In this document: positions 31,717 through 40,598 of the stretch, one piece after another
Layout of the letters: the number at the start of each line of letters is the position of its first letter
Numbering within the stretch: the stretch's first letter is position 1
DNA from: Streptomyces subrutilus
GTDB lineage: Bacteria > Actinomycetota > Actinomycetes > Streptomycetales > Streptomycetaceae
Reading direction: 5' to 3'
Assembly (NCBI RefSeq): GCF_008704535.1
Contig: NZ_CP023701.1
Coordinates: 6,552,001-6,616,000 of the forward strand
Length of the DNA: 64,000 nucleotides
Made by a program: the position numbers and the translations under genes
The notes under the pieces: generated by a model
Database searches by the model: none
What the model saw: only the letters and a program-made list of their open reading frames with translations
Told to the model about the DNA's origin: nothing

Positions 31717-32313
31717 ATGACCAAGCAGGCACCGGCCCCAAACCGGCGCAAGCGGCTGACGGAGGAGCGTGAGCGCGAGATTCTCGACGTCACATTCGCC
31801 CTCGTCGCCGAGGTCGGCTACGAGCAGGCGACGGTGGATGAGGTGGCACGGCGTACGAAGGCGAGCACGGCCACGCTGTACCGGCAGTGGGAGAACAAGC
31901 CCAAGCTGGTGATCACGGCGATGATGGCTCGCAAGTACGCACCCCTGCCGGACATCGACGCCGGCAGCCTGCGTGGTGACCTGGTCGCGCTGGCCCTCAT
32001 GATGCCGACGCCGCACCCGCAGGGCACCCCCACTCTGGGGATCTGGCAGGCGGTCATGTCGGACCCAGCGCTGTCCCAAGCACTGCGGGACGTCCTGTTC
32101 GCCCCCTACCTCAACGCGCTGAGCAGCATCTTGGCCCGGCACGTAGAGCACGGCACCATCCGTCCCGACAACCCGGCCCTTGCGCACGCCGAGAAGTTCC
32201 TACTGGGCAGCATCTTCGTGGAGAAGCTGCTCACCGGCACCGAGGCGAATTCCGACCAGCTCATCAGGGTCATGGACGCCCTGCTGCTGCCTGCGCTGAC
32301 CAGCGACAGCTGA
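31717..32313 (+). CDS. TetR-family transcriptional regulator
   Basis: A 198-residue regulator with a clear HTH: EEREREILDVTFALVAEVGYEQATVDEVARRTKASTATLYRQWENKPKLVITAMM (about 16-70). The C-terminal domain belongs to the TetR_C type with the HPQGTPTLGIWQAVMSDPAL segment. AGGGA precedes the ATG. The 36-bp palindrome upstream and the SDR reductase gene 70 bp downstream make a self-contained regulator/enzyme cassette inside the island. Confidence 0.93.
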   Translation: MTKQAPAPNRRKRLTEEREREILDVTFALVAEVGYEQATVDEVARRTKASTATLYRQWENKPKLVITAMMARKYAPLPDIDAGSLRGDLVALALMMPTPHPQGTPTLGIWQAVMSDPALSQALRDVLFAPYLNALSSILARHVEHGTIRPDNPALAHAEKFLLGSIFVEKLLTGTEANSDQLIRVMDALLLPALTSDS

Positions 32314-32383
32314 TCCCTCCCTGTCCGGCCGAAACCCCCTGGACCGGCCGGTCCGGACACTGAAAGCAAAGGAACGCCTCCCC

Positions 32384-33436
32384 ATGAGCAGCGCTTCGAC
32401 CGATACCGTCCTGGTCACCGGAGGATCCGGCTTCCTGGGTGGCCGGGTGATCGCCCAGGCCCTCACTGAGGGCTACCGGGTCCGCACCACGGTGCGCTCC
32501 CTCGGCCGCGAGGTACAGGTGCGCGAAGACCTGAAGGCCATGGGCGCGGACGCGGGTGAGCGTCTCACCTTCGTGGCGGCCGACCTCACCGCGGACGACG
32601 GGTGGGCCGGGGCGGTAGCGGGGTGCCGCTACGTCCTGCACACCGCCTCCCCCTTCCCCGGCGGCGAGCCCGACAACGAGGACGACCTGATCATCCCGGC
32701 CCGGGAAGGCACACTCCGCGTGCTGCGCGCGGCCCGCGACGCAGGCGTCGAGCGCGCCGTGGTCACGTCCTCGTTCGCCGCGGTCGGCTATGGGCGCCCC
32801 GCCAGCGAGCGGGCCTTCACCGAGGACGACTGGACCGACCCGGACAGCGACATCCCCGCCTACATCAAGTCCAAGGCCCTGGCCGAGCGGGCCGCCTGGG
32901 ACTTCATCCAGCGCGAGGGAAACACTCTCCAGCTCGCCACCGTCGCCCCGGTCGGCATCTTCGGCCCCGTCGTCGGCGCCGACCACTCCTCCTCGATCAA
33001 CATGATCACCGGCCTGTTCAGCGGCGCTATGCCTGGCACGCCACGGCTGTATTTTGCCGTCGTCGACGTCCGAGACGCCGCCGAACTGCACCTGAAAGCC
33101 ATGACCCACCCCCAGGCCGCCGGGGAACGCTTCATCGCCGCGGCCGGCGACGCCGTCTCCATGCATCAGATCGCCCTCGCCATCCGCGACCGACTCGGCG
33201 ATGCCGCCAGCACCGTCCCGGCCAGCGAGCTGCCAGACGAGACGGTACGCAAGGCCGCCGAGGCCAACTCGGCGCTGAAGGGCATGCTGCCCAACCTCGG
33301 CAAGATCCGTCATGTCAGCAACGACAAGGCCCGCACCGTGCTCGGCTGGAACCCCCGCAGCAGCAACGAAGCCGTCGAGGCCACCGCCGAAAGCCTCCTG
33401 AAGCTCGGCCTCCTGGACATCACAGATCCCCAGTAG
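32384..33436 (+). CDS. NAD(P)-dependent extended SDR (epimerase/aldehyde reductase-like)
   Basis: A 350-residue atypical extended SDR similar to dihydroflavonol-4-reductase/methylglyoxal reductase types. Cofactor motif GGSGFLGGRV (about 12-21), VVTSSFAAVGYG with the catalytic Ser, and AYIKSKALAERAAW with the YxxxK pair. The TVAPVGIFGPVVG motif is typical. It should reduce an aldehyde or ketone with NADPH. It follows the TetR gene in one transcription unit and is probably induced by the carbonyl compound TetR senses. Confidence 0.92.
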   Translation: MSSASTDTVLVTGGSGFLGGRVIAQALTEGYRVRTTVRSLGREVQVREDLKAMGADAGERLTFVAADLTADDGWAGAVAGCRYVLHTASPFPGGEPDNEDDLIIPAREGTLRVLRAARDAGVERAVVTSSFAAVGYGRPASERAFTEDDWTDPDSDIPAYIKSKALAERAAWDFIQREGNTLQLATVAPVGIFGPVVGADHSSSINMITGLFSGAMPGTPRLYFAVVDVRDAAELHLKAMTHPQAAGERFIAAAGDAVSMHQIALAIRDRLGDAASTVPASELPDETVRKAAEANSALKGMLPNLGKIRHVSNDKARTVLGWNPRSSNEAVEATAESLLKLGLLDITDPQ

Positions 33437-33454
33437 GAGCCTGTGCTCCTACTT

Positions 33455-33759
33455 GATCAACACTCCCACGGCGTGGCGGCCATGGCGCTGCCACTCGCGT
33501 TGTTGGTCGGTCTGACCTCGAACATCCCGTTCGCCATCCTCATCGAGCTCGGCCAGGATTGCCTTCCCAGCCGGCCCGGGGTAACCGCGTCACACGCGGC
33601 CTCGCGATGAGCGCAGGCGGACTGTTCATGCCGCTCCTGGGCATGGCGGCAAGCCACTACGGGCCCCGAGGCGCGCTCGCGTTATTCGCCACCGTGCCCG
33701 TCCTTGCCATGCTGCTCTCGGCCTTCTTGCGCGAGCCGGACCAGGCACCGACTACCTGA
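33455..33759 (+). pseudogene. MFS transporter, frameshifted C-terminal fragment
   Basis: In one frame VAAMALPLALLVGLTSNIPF and AILIELGQDCLPSRPG, then in the next frame VTRGLAMSAGGLFMPLLGMA, ASHYGPRGALALFATVPVLA and MLLSAFLREPDQAP. Together these are the last two to three helices of an MFS exporter of the fosmidomycin-resistance type (PGxxxGVTxGLAxSxGGL motif broken at the shift near 33590). The 5' part is missing: sequence joins directly to the end of the SDR gene region. Confidence 0.78.
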
Positions 33760-33776
33760 GCTTCACCCGCGACACC

Positions 33777-33884
33777 CGTGCCCGCGTCGTCGATCTCGCG
33801 TAGGGCCTTGATCGCCTTGGCCCGGGTGTACTCGTGGCGGTTGCCTGCCGCGGCGACGAGATGACGGGAGTTGTCAGCCCGCAT
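33777..33884 (-). pseudogene. DUF6262/TnpC-like protein, N-terminal stub
   Basis: Reading leftward from ATG 33884: MRADNSRHLVAAAGNRHEYT, RAKAIKALREIDDAGT, the conserved start of DUF6262 proteins (TnpC-like third gene of Tn554-type elements). Similarity stops after 36 codons, where the MFS fragment begins. Its start overlaps the end of the TnpB-like gene, as in intact elements. Confidence 0.75.
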
Positions 33885-35389
33885 CGGCCGCCTCCGCTCC
33901 GCCGGGAGCCTCGTCTTCCTCCAGGGCGGTGACGATCTGGTCGAGGCTGCCGAGGGCCTGCTGGTTCATCTCGACGACGCGGAGCTGGCCGCGGGCTTCG
34001 GCCGCCGAGACGATCTGCAGGAGCTGTTGGCGCTGCTGCCGGTGCTGGGGCAGAAACTCCGGGGTTGTCACGAACATTGGGCACGTCAAGCGGGCATTGG
34101 CATGCGGACAGCTCTTCTGCACCGGCAAGCCGCAGAAGCCGTTGGGCAGGGCCTGGGTGACCCGGCCGAGACGCTGCTTGGCCCAGGACGCCTCGGCCAA
34201 CGGCCCTTCGGGGTCGCGGGCGACGGTCTGGCCGGTGATGTCAACCTCGCGGGCCTGCTCCCAATGCCGACGGATCCTGGTGTCGCTCAGCCGGGCGTAA
34301 TGCGCGGTCATCATGTGGGAGTCGTGGTCAAGGATCCGACGCACGACTTCCTGCGGGACGTCCCGGTTGATCAACCGTGTGCCCAGCGTGTGACGGAACT
34401 GGTGAGGGGTGACCTTCACGAGACGACCGTGTTCGTCACGGACGTCGCATGCCTTCAACCACTGGTGCATCGCCCTCCGGTAGACGTGGTCGTCCGTAGG
34501 CTCGTGCCCGTCTGCGTTCTTTAAAGATCGAGGGAGGAGCACCGGAGTGCCGTGTGGCCAGCGATCACGAAGGTGGCGCTGGTGATCTCGGATTTCGCGT
34601 TCAAGCTCTTCGTCGATGGGGACAAGCGCTTCACGTTTCATCTTGTGGTTCAGATAGCGCAGGTAGGGGGCACTATCGGCGTCGTGGACGATGCAGTCGT
34701 GCGGCAGCCGCACCGTGTCGGTGATCCGCAGGCCGCAGCGCATCAGAAATGAGCGTGACCAGCCGGTAGGCCGGAGTCTTCCACCGGTCCAGGTTCACGG
34801 GCTGCTCCAACTGCGTCATCACTGGTTCGCTCAGGGCCCGGGGCAGCCGCTCGTCGTATCGGGGAAAGTCCTCGGGGAAGAACACAGTGCTTGCGGGCAG
34901 GGCGTCGTTCCTGCGGTGCTGACGGATGGCCAGGAAGAAGAGATTGAGCTGTCCGATGAAGTTCCGGTGCACCGCTCGACCTGCGTAGTCGGCGTGCAGA
35001 TGGGCCAGATACCTCTCCAACAACGGCCGATCCACATGATCAAGGCGGACGACGCGGACCGTCGGCGTTGCGAGGAACTGCGCGAAGTGACTAATGGCTC
35101 GTGTGCCGGAGGCTGCCGACTCCGCGCCGAATCCTGTGCTGAGCCGCCACCGGGCCCACCGCTTTGCCAGATCCTTCAGCCAGGGCTGTGGGATCCGGTC
35201 GAAGAGGATGTGGGCGATCTTGGCCTTGATCCCCAGCTCGCGGAGCCGCCAGACCTCCCGGTCGTACTCGATGTCCCAGACATTTCGCGGAGTGGGTTCC
35301 TCGACGCGTTGCCCTGTATGCAGCTGAAGCCCGGGGCGTTCGGACCCCGCCTTTCCCGGGTTGGCAGGCATGCGCGAGGTCTCGCTCAC
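33874..35389 (-). pseudogene. Tyrosine recombinase, TnpB-like, with one frameshift
   Basis: The N-terminal half reads from GTG 35389 (VSETSRMPANPGKAG) through the SAM-like domain to AYRLVTLI. One extra base in the run at 34747-34749 breaks the frame. The C-terminal half continues in the next frame as LMRCGLRITDTVRLPHDC (catalytic Arg), HQFRHTLGTRLINRDV (HxxR) and ILDHDSHMMTAHYARL (His and Tyr), then a CPHANARLTCPMF cysteine segment. All catalytic residues remain, so only the homopolymer shift (or a sequencing error) inactivates it. The start overlaps the TnpA-like stop (GTGA) and the end overlaps the DUF6262 stub. Confidence 0.85.
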
Positions 35390-36497
35390 AGCCGCACCTC
35401 CGTGCCGTCGAACCAGCCGACGGCCTCCAGCGCCTTCCGAGCGTCCTCGGGCGGTGAGGTGTCCGTATGTCCACGGTCGTAGTGGTCAGGCTGACGTGCC
35501 CCGGCAATTTACTGACGACCTCCACCGGGGTGCCGCCTCGCAGCAGCCTGGTGGCGTAGGTGTGGCGGCACCAGTGCGGGTCAAAGGAGATGCCGGTCCT
35601 TCGACGGAGCCGTCTGACCAGGTCGTAGGCCGCCGCGTAGGTCATCGCGTGCCCGAACGTGGCGGCCCAGAGGTTGACGAAGACGTAGTCGGAGTCGAGG
35701 TAGCCGTACTCGGTGTGCATGTAGTGGGCATACAGCCGGATCAGCTCAGCGCCGACCGGGATCGTCCTTGTCCTCGCCGACTTGGTGCGGGCGCCGTTGT
35801 CGTTGAGCCGCGGCACCACCGACAACTCTCGCTCAGCGACGGCCCAGTCCTCGTGCCGCAACCCGAGGGCCTCCCCGATCCGCATGCCCGAGTCGACCAG
35901 GACGGCGAACAGCAGCCGGTCCCGAAGCCGCTCGCAAGCATCCAGGAGGGCCTGGGCCTCGGCTGCGGCAAGGATGCGCGGGAGTTTCCTGTCCGTCTTC
36001 ATCGAGATAGCCCGCCGTTGCTGTGGTCGACCCTTGCTCACATGGTGCAGGAACGGCTTCCACGCGGTGCTGCGGCGCCCGGCCGGCTGCCAGGTCGTCA
36101 GCAACGCGCCCACATCGACGCCATAGCGTGCGGCGTGCTGGTAGAAGGCGCTGACCGCCGACAGTCTTCGGTTCACCGTCGCCTCGCCGCAGTGATGCTC
36201 GACCGACGGCAGCACCGCGACCGCCCCAGCCCGGGCTGTTGGCGGTAGCCGCAGCCAGGCGACGAACTCGCCGACGTCCTCCAGTCGCACCTCCCGCCAG
36301 TCCAGGCCCCGGACGCCGAGGAAGGAGAACCAGTCCTTCAGATCATGCGCATACGCCTTGACCGTGTTCGGTGACCGCTCGATATCGGTGAGATAGGCCA
36401 GGTAACGCTCGATCGGTTGGGCCGGGGCGGCGTCCTCGCCGAGCACCGTCCATGACACAAGCGGCGAGGACGGCATCACCACGCGCTGTACGAGCAT
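35386..36497 (-). pseudogene. Tyrosine recombinase, TnpA-like, C-terminus frameshifted, catalytic Tyr lost
   Basis: ATG 36497 has CGGAGG 4 nt upstream. The protein shows the SAM-like domain (YLAYLTDIERSPNTVKAYAHDLKDWF) and catalytic Arg (SGMRIGEALGLRHED), HWCRHTYATRLL (HxxR) and PGHVSLTTTT. In relatives DIYGHLT with the catalytic Tyr follows; here GACATACGG has lost two bases and the Tyr codon is out of frame. A second indel (an extra C in GCCCGAGG) restores the frame for EDARKALEAVGWFDGTEVRL and a stop overlapping the TnpB-like start. KLPGHVS in place of KLLGHVS is a further substitution. Confidence 0.82.
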
Positions 36498-36615
36498 CGG
36501 ACCTCCGGGATATCCGCGTGATGGACAGCGGCAGATAGCCACATCCCTCAGGCGGTTCCCGGGGCTTCACCTGAGCTTGTTCAACGTCAAGGACGCCCTT
36601 CGGGCGGCTCAAGAT

Positions 36616-37861
36616 AACGTTGGCGGGCTCAAACGGTCAACGCATCACCGCTGTTCAGGAGGCCAGCGTAGGCCTCGGCCGGCGATCGGTAACCAAGGAT
36701 CTTGCGAGGGCGGTGGTTGAGTTCCTCGGCGATCCCGTCCAGGTCGGCCTGGCTGAGTTTGCGAAGGTCCGCGCCCTTGGGCAGGTACTGCCTCAAGAGC
36801 CGGTTCGTGTTCTCGTTGGTCCCGCGCTGCCAGGGGCTGCGGGGCTTGCAGAAGTAGACGGGAACGCCGGTGGCCGCCGTGAAGTCCCGGTGCTCGGCCA
36901 TCTCACGGCCTCGATCCCAGGTCAGGGAACGTCTCAGCTGCTTCGGGATGCCGAGGATCGAACGGGTGAGGTGCGGTCGGACCTGCTGGGCCTTGATGCC
37001 GTCCGGGAGTGCCATCAAGGCTGTGTATCGACTTGTGCGCTCGACCAGGGTGCCGATAGCGGACGGGCGTATGCCCATGACGAGGTCGCCCTCCCAATGC
37101 CCAGCGATCACCCGGTCCTCGATCTCGACGGGGCGGGCACTGATCGGCACCATGTCGCGGATGATTCCGCGCCCGGACGGCTTCCGAGCGCCCTTGGGCC
37201 GGCGGATAGGGCGGCCCGTCCGAAGGCGCTGGGTCAAGGCGCGATCGATGGCTGCCCGGCGTCGTGGGTCGAACAGCGCCAGATAGATCGCCTCGTGCGA
37301 GACCTGCATGGCCACATCGCCTGGGAACCGACGCCGCAGCCATCCGGATACCTGCTCAGGCGACCAGTGCAGCCGGAGCTTCTCCTCGACGATGGCTCTC
37401 AGCGCCGGCAGCTGGGAAAGTTTGGCCACCTTCGGACGCCGCGCTCGCTGGTATGCCTCCATATCCGCAGGAGCCGCGCGGTAGCGCTCCCGGCCGCCGT
37501 TGCGGGCGATCTCCCGGGAGACCGTCGATGCCGCCCGGCCGAGGCGCCTCGCCATCTGACGAGCGGAGTCACCGACGGCGAGACCGCGGGATATCTCCTC
37601 TCGGTCAGCAGGCGTCAGGTGACGGCCGGCCCGCCTCTGCGGAGTAGTACGAACTCCGCCTGACTGGGCGAGGAAAGCACGGATGCGGTGCATCGGAGAC
37701 CCCAGGGCCCGCCCCATCGAGTTGAACGATTCGCCCTCACGCCACCGGCGCCAGATCTCGTCCTGCTGGACTGCCGAAAACCCGTAGTCACGCACGTGCA
37801 CCTCCATGACGACATGATCATCTACGAGGTGGTGCATCGACCGTTTGAGCCCGCCATCGTT
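36616..37861. mobile_element. IS30-family insertion sequence with terminal inverted repeats
   Basis: The ends AACGTTGGCGGGCTCAAACG (left, from 36616) and AACGATGGCGGGCTCAAACG (right, read on the minus strand from 37861) match over 32 bp with 4 mismatches, core TGGCGGGCTCAAACGGTC at 36621-36638 and 37839-37856. The 1246-bp element holds one transposase gene. No convincing 2-3 bp target duplication is visible. It separates the Tn554-like relic from an integrase fragment. Confidence 0.85.
36629..37807 (-). CDS. IS30-family transposase
   Basis: A 392-residue DDE transposase. An N-terminal HTH region (RHLTPADREEISRGLAVGDSARQMARRLGRAASTVSREIARNGG) is followed by the catalytic core with Asp in IAGHWEGDLVMG, Asp in LTWDRGREMAEH and Glu in GTNENTNRLLRQYLPKG, plus the LNHRPRKILGYRSP end typical of IS30. 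The frame is open and full-length, so the element may be active. ATG 37807 is used; ATG 37837 is also possible and none has a clear ribosome site. The stop codon lies inside the left inverted repeat. Confidence 0.93.
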   Translation of the reverse strand: MEVHVRDYGFSAVQQDEIWRRWREGESFNSMGRALGSPMHRIRAFLAQSGGVRTTPQRRAGRHLTPADREEISRGLAVGDSARQMARRLGRAASTVSREIARNGGRERYRAAPADMEAYQRARRPKVAKLSQLPALRAIVEEKLRLHWSPEQVSGWLRRRFPGDVAMQVSHEAIYLALFDPRRRAAIDRALTQRLRTGRPIRRPKGARKPSGRGIIRDMVPISARPVEIEDRVIAGHWEGDLVMGIRPSAIGTLVERTSRYTALMALPDGIKAQQVRPHLTRSILGIPKQLRRSLTWDRGREMAEHRDFTAATGVPVYFCKPRSPWQRGTNENTNRLLRQYLPKGADLRKLSQADLDGIAEELNHRPRKILGYRSPAEAYAGLLNSGDALTV

Positions 37862-38556
37862 TGACGACAGCACTGAATGCGGCAGCCGGACCAGGTGGGC
37901 CGAGCCGACATAATGACGCACTGTCAAAACTGCTGACACCAACGCCGGTTTTCCGGTCTGTTCCTACTCGGACCCCGTACTGGCCGGCCTCCGAGCCGGA
38001 TGCCGAACTGGGCGTGGAGGCCCTCCAGCGGTACGAGTCCCTCCACGCTCTCCGGATGCAGTACCAGACCTGTCGGGCCGACAAGAGAGCAGTGCTGGCT
38101 GCGCCGAAGTACGACAGATGGAGGACGATCGTCATCCCGCCGTACCTGCACGAGACGCACCAGGCCCTCCTGGCATCGAACGACCAGCCGTGGATGTTCC
38201 TGTCGATCCAGGGCAAGCCGCTGTTGAGCACGAACTTCGATCACACCTGCTGGTTCCCGATCCGGGACGGTGCCGAGGAGCGCGCGTCCGGGCCTCGCTA
38301 CGAGCGGTGGGCTCGGCCGGCGCTGCCGGCCGTCGAGGAGCGGATGGGCCATGAGCTGTCGGGAGTGGAGGGCACCTACAGCGAGGTAACACTCGCGATG
38401 GAGGAGCGGATAGTTGGGTACCTCAAGAGAGTGTGGGAGGAGGAAGTGGTGGGGGCCGCGCTGTGGACGCCGACATTTCCCATACCTCTCCCAGACAGTC
38501 CCGCGAATCCGGCTCCGTCGCTGTTCAGCGGCCTTCCCACCCTGGAGTACGAGTGA
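37862..38556 (+). pseudogene. Tyrosine integrase, C-terminal relic
   Basis: The frame reads GVEALQRYESLHALRMQYQT, KYDRWRTIVIPPYLHETHQA, NFDHTCWFPIRDGAEERASG, then ALPAVEERMGHELSGVEGTY, SEVTLAMEERIVGYLKRVW and SPSLFSGLP-like tail up to 38556. These are scattered parts of the catalytic domain and tail of an actinomycete integrase (RMGHEVAGVEGTYS carries His and Tyr). The Arg box and the LLRHG (HxxR) segment are deleted. Its stop overlaps the next gene's GTG, so the fragment marks the island's right border. Confidence 0.75.
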
Positions 38557-39590
38557 TTGTCTGGATCAACGGTGCGTTCGGCGCCGGAAAGACCAGCACG
38601 GCCCGCGAACTGACCGCCATCCTGCCGGACAGCACCCTGTTCGACCCGGAGTTCATCGGTGACGCCCTGCGCGTGCTGCTGCCGCGCAAGCGGCTGGACG
38701 AGGTCACCGACTACCAGGACCTGCCCAGTTGGCGGCGGCTGGTCGTGGACACCGCGGCGGCGATGCTCGCCGAGCTGGGCGGGGTGCTCGTCGTCCCGAT
38801 GACCCTGCTCAGGCAGGACTACCGGGACGAGATCTTCGGCGGGCTCGCGGCCCGCCGGATTCCGGTGCGGCACGTGCTGCTCGCTCCTGCGGAAACGATC
38901 CTGCGGGAGCGGATCGCCACGCGCGGGGAACCAGGTGCGCCGTCCGCCACCGACCAGCGGGTCCGGCAGTGGGCGTACGACCACGTCCCCGCCTACCGGC
39001 AGGCCCTCGGCTGGCTCACCGCCGACGCCCACGTCCTCGACAACGGCCCGCTGGGCGTACGGGAGGCCGCCGAACGCATCGCCGGCGCCCTGCGCACCGA
39101 CGCCGCCCCGGTGTGCGACATCGTGCAGACCCCGGAACCCACGCGGGAGACGGTGGCCGCCGGGGTGCTGCTCTTCGACGACCGGGACCGGGTGCTGCTG
39201 GTCGACCCGACGTACAAGGCGGGCTGGGAGTTCCCCGGCGGGGTCGTCGAGGCGGGCGAGGCGCCGGCCCGCGCGGGCGTACGCGAGGTCGCCGAGGAAC
39301 TCGGCCTGGAACTCGACCGGATGCCGGGGCTGCTGGTGGTGGACTGGGAGTCCCCGCAGCCGCCCGGCTACGGCGGGCTGCGGCTGCTGTTCGACGGCGG
39401 CCCCCTGCCGGACGGCGCCGCGGCCCGGCTCCGGCTGCCGGGGCCGGAGCTGCGGGCCTGGCGGTTCGTCACGGAGGAGGAGGCGGGCGGTCTGCTCCCG
39501 CAGCACCGCTACGAACGGCTGCGCTGGGCCCTGCGGGCGCGGGAGCGCGGCCGGCCGCTGTACCTGGAGGCGGGGGTGCCGGTCGGCTGA
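38553..39590 (+). CDS. TmrB-like P-loop kinase fused to a NUDIX hydrolase
   Basis: A 345-residue two-domain protein. N-terminal P-loop domain: Walker A GAFGAGKTST (residues 7-16), DPEFIGDALR and a PMTLLRQDYRDEI segment, as in TmrB/AAA_33-type small-molecule kinases. C-terminal NUDIX domain from about 198, with a complete Nudix box from Gly230: GVVEAGE-x7-REVAEELG (Glu236, Arg244, Glu245, Glu248, Glu249). NUDIX enzymes cleave nucleoside diphosphate-linked compounds. The GTG start (TGGAG 5-6 nt upstream) overlaps the stop of the integrase relic. The fusion suggests nucleotide or antibiotic modification; the substrate is unknown. Confidence 0.9.
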   Translation: MIVWINGAFGAGKTSTARELTAILPDSTLFDPEFIGDALRVLLPRKRLDEVTDYQDLPSWRRLVVDTAAAMLAELGGVLVVPMTLLRQDYRDEIFGGLAARRIPVRHVLLAPAETILRERIATRGEPGAPSATDQRVRQWAYDHVPAYRQALGWLTADAHVLDNGPLGVREAAERIAGALRTDAAPVCDIVQTPEPTRETVAAGVLLFDDRDRVLLVDPTYKAGWEFPGGVVEAGEAPARAGVREVAEELGLELDRMPGLLVVDWESPQPPGYGGLRLLFDGGPLPDGAAARLRLPGPELRAWRFVTEEEAGGLLPQHRYERLRWALRARERGRPLYLEAGVPVG

Positions 39591-39623
39591 CGCCGGGCGT
39601 ACGGGGCCGCCGCCGGGTCGGGG

Positions 39624-40313
39624 TCAGACCGCGGCGGCGGCCGCGGCCAAGGCGGCCGCCGTCCCCTCCGTCAGCGGGTCGCCGTGGCCGAAGCAGGCCG
39701 TGGCGGGAGCGAGCGCGGCCAGCCGGCGGAAGGACGCGACGGCACGGGCCCGGTCCACGTTGAAGACGCCCAGGATCGGCGGACCGACGGCGGCGACGCA
39801 GTCGCCCGTGAACAGCACTCCGTGGCGCGGGAGATGGACGCCGATGCTGCCGTCCGTGTGGCCCGGGGCGTGCACGACGTACGCCCCGTCCCCGAAGCCG
39901 AGCGCGTCGCCGTCCTCCACCTCCCCGTCGACCGGGGTGGGCGGGGCCTCGGGGACGGTCAGGCCGTGCGCGTACAGGGGGAGTTCCCAGTCCAGGAGCA
40001 CGGGCTCGGGCACGGGCCGCTCGCCCCGGATCACCGGCGCGTCCAGCCGGTGCGCCAGCACCCGGGCGCCCCAGCGGGCGGAGAGCTCCCCGGCCGCGCC
40101 GACGTGGTCACGATGACAGTGGGTCAGCGCGATCCGCTCCAGCCGCGCGGGCGTGCGGCCCAGGGAGCGGATGGCCGACTCGATCTCGGGGGCCGACGTC
40201 GCCTGGCCGGCGTCGACGAGGGTGAGGGCGTCGCCGTCCTGCCAGAGGTAGGCCTGGCCGATCGGGAAGCGGAGCATGTGGAGCCGGTCCGGGAGCACTT
40301 CGACGAGGTCCAT
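39624..40313 (-). CDS. MBL-fold metallo-hydrolase
   Basis: A 229-residue metallo-beta-lactamase-fold hydrolase. The metal motif HCHRDH is at residues 65-70 (HxHxDH), with further ligands in VVHAPGHTDGSIGVHLP (His) and LFTGDCVAAVG (Asp). It lacks a signal peptide and is cytosolic, resembling glyoxalase II-like or lactonase-like members; the substrate is unknown. It converges with the kinase-NUDIX gene, 33 bp apart. Confidence 0.93.
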   Translation of the reverse strand: MDLVEVLPDRLHMLRFPIGQAYLWQDGDALTLVDAGQATSAPEIESAIRSLGRTPARLERIALTHCHRDHVGAAGELSARWGARVLAHRLDAPVIRGERPVPEPVLLDWELPLYAHGLTVPEAPPTPVDGEVEDGDALGFGDGAYVVHAPGHTDGSIGVHLPRHGVLFTGDCVAAVGPPILGVFNVDRARAVASFRRLAALAPATACFGHGDPLTEGTAAALAAAAAAV

Positions 40314-40529
40314 GACCCGAACCTACGGACCCGGCGGCCCGCGAGGCGCCGGTCTTCGCCGGCAGCGGAGTACGCCACGGGCGTAGGGCGCCCGAAGGGC
40401 CGCCCGGGCCGGGGCCGGGGCCGGAGCCGGGAACGCGGGGCCTGACGGCCCCGGCCGCCGGCCGCTGACCGGCAGGCTGTCCGCGCACGCCCGCCGCCGC
40501 CGGTTCCGCGCTCACGGGTCACGGGTCAC

Positions 40530-40580
40530 GGCCCAGGCCCCCGGCGCGTCGGCGATGCGCGTGCGCCGGGGGCCTGGGCC
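40530..40580 (-). terminator. Hairpin terminator, perfect 18-bp arms
   Basis: GGCCCAGGCCCCCGGCGC and its exact complement around a 15-nt loop, 18 bp after the M20 dipeptidase stop. Confidence 0.85.
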
Positions 40581-40598
40581 AGGGGCGTGGGCCGGGTG

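Noticed and set aside
33559..33759. A separate 66-residue gene
   Set aside because: It is the second frame of a broken MFS transporter C-terminus.
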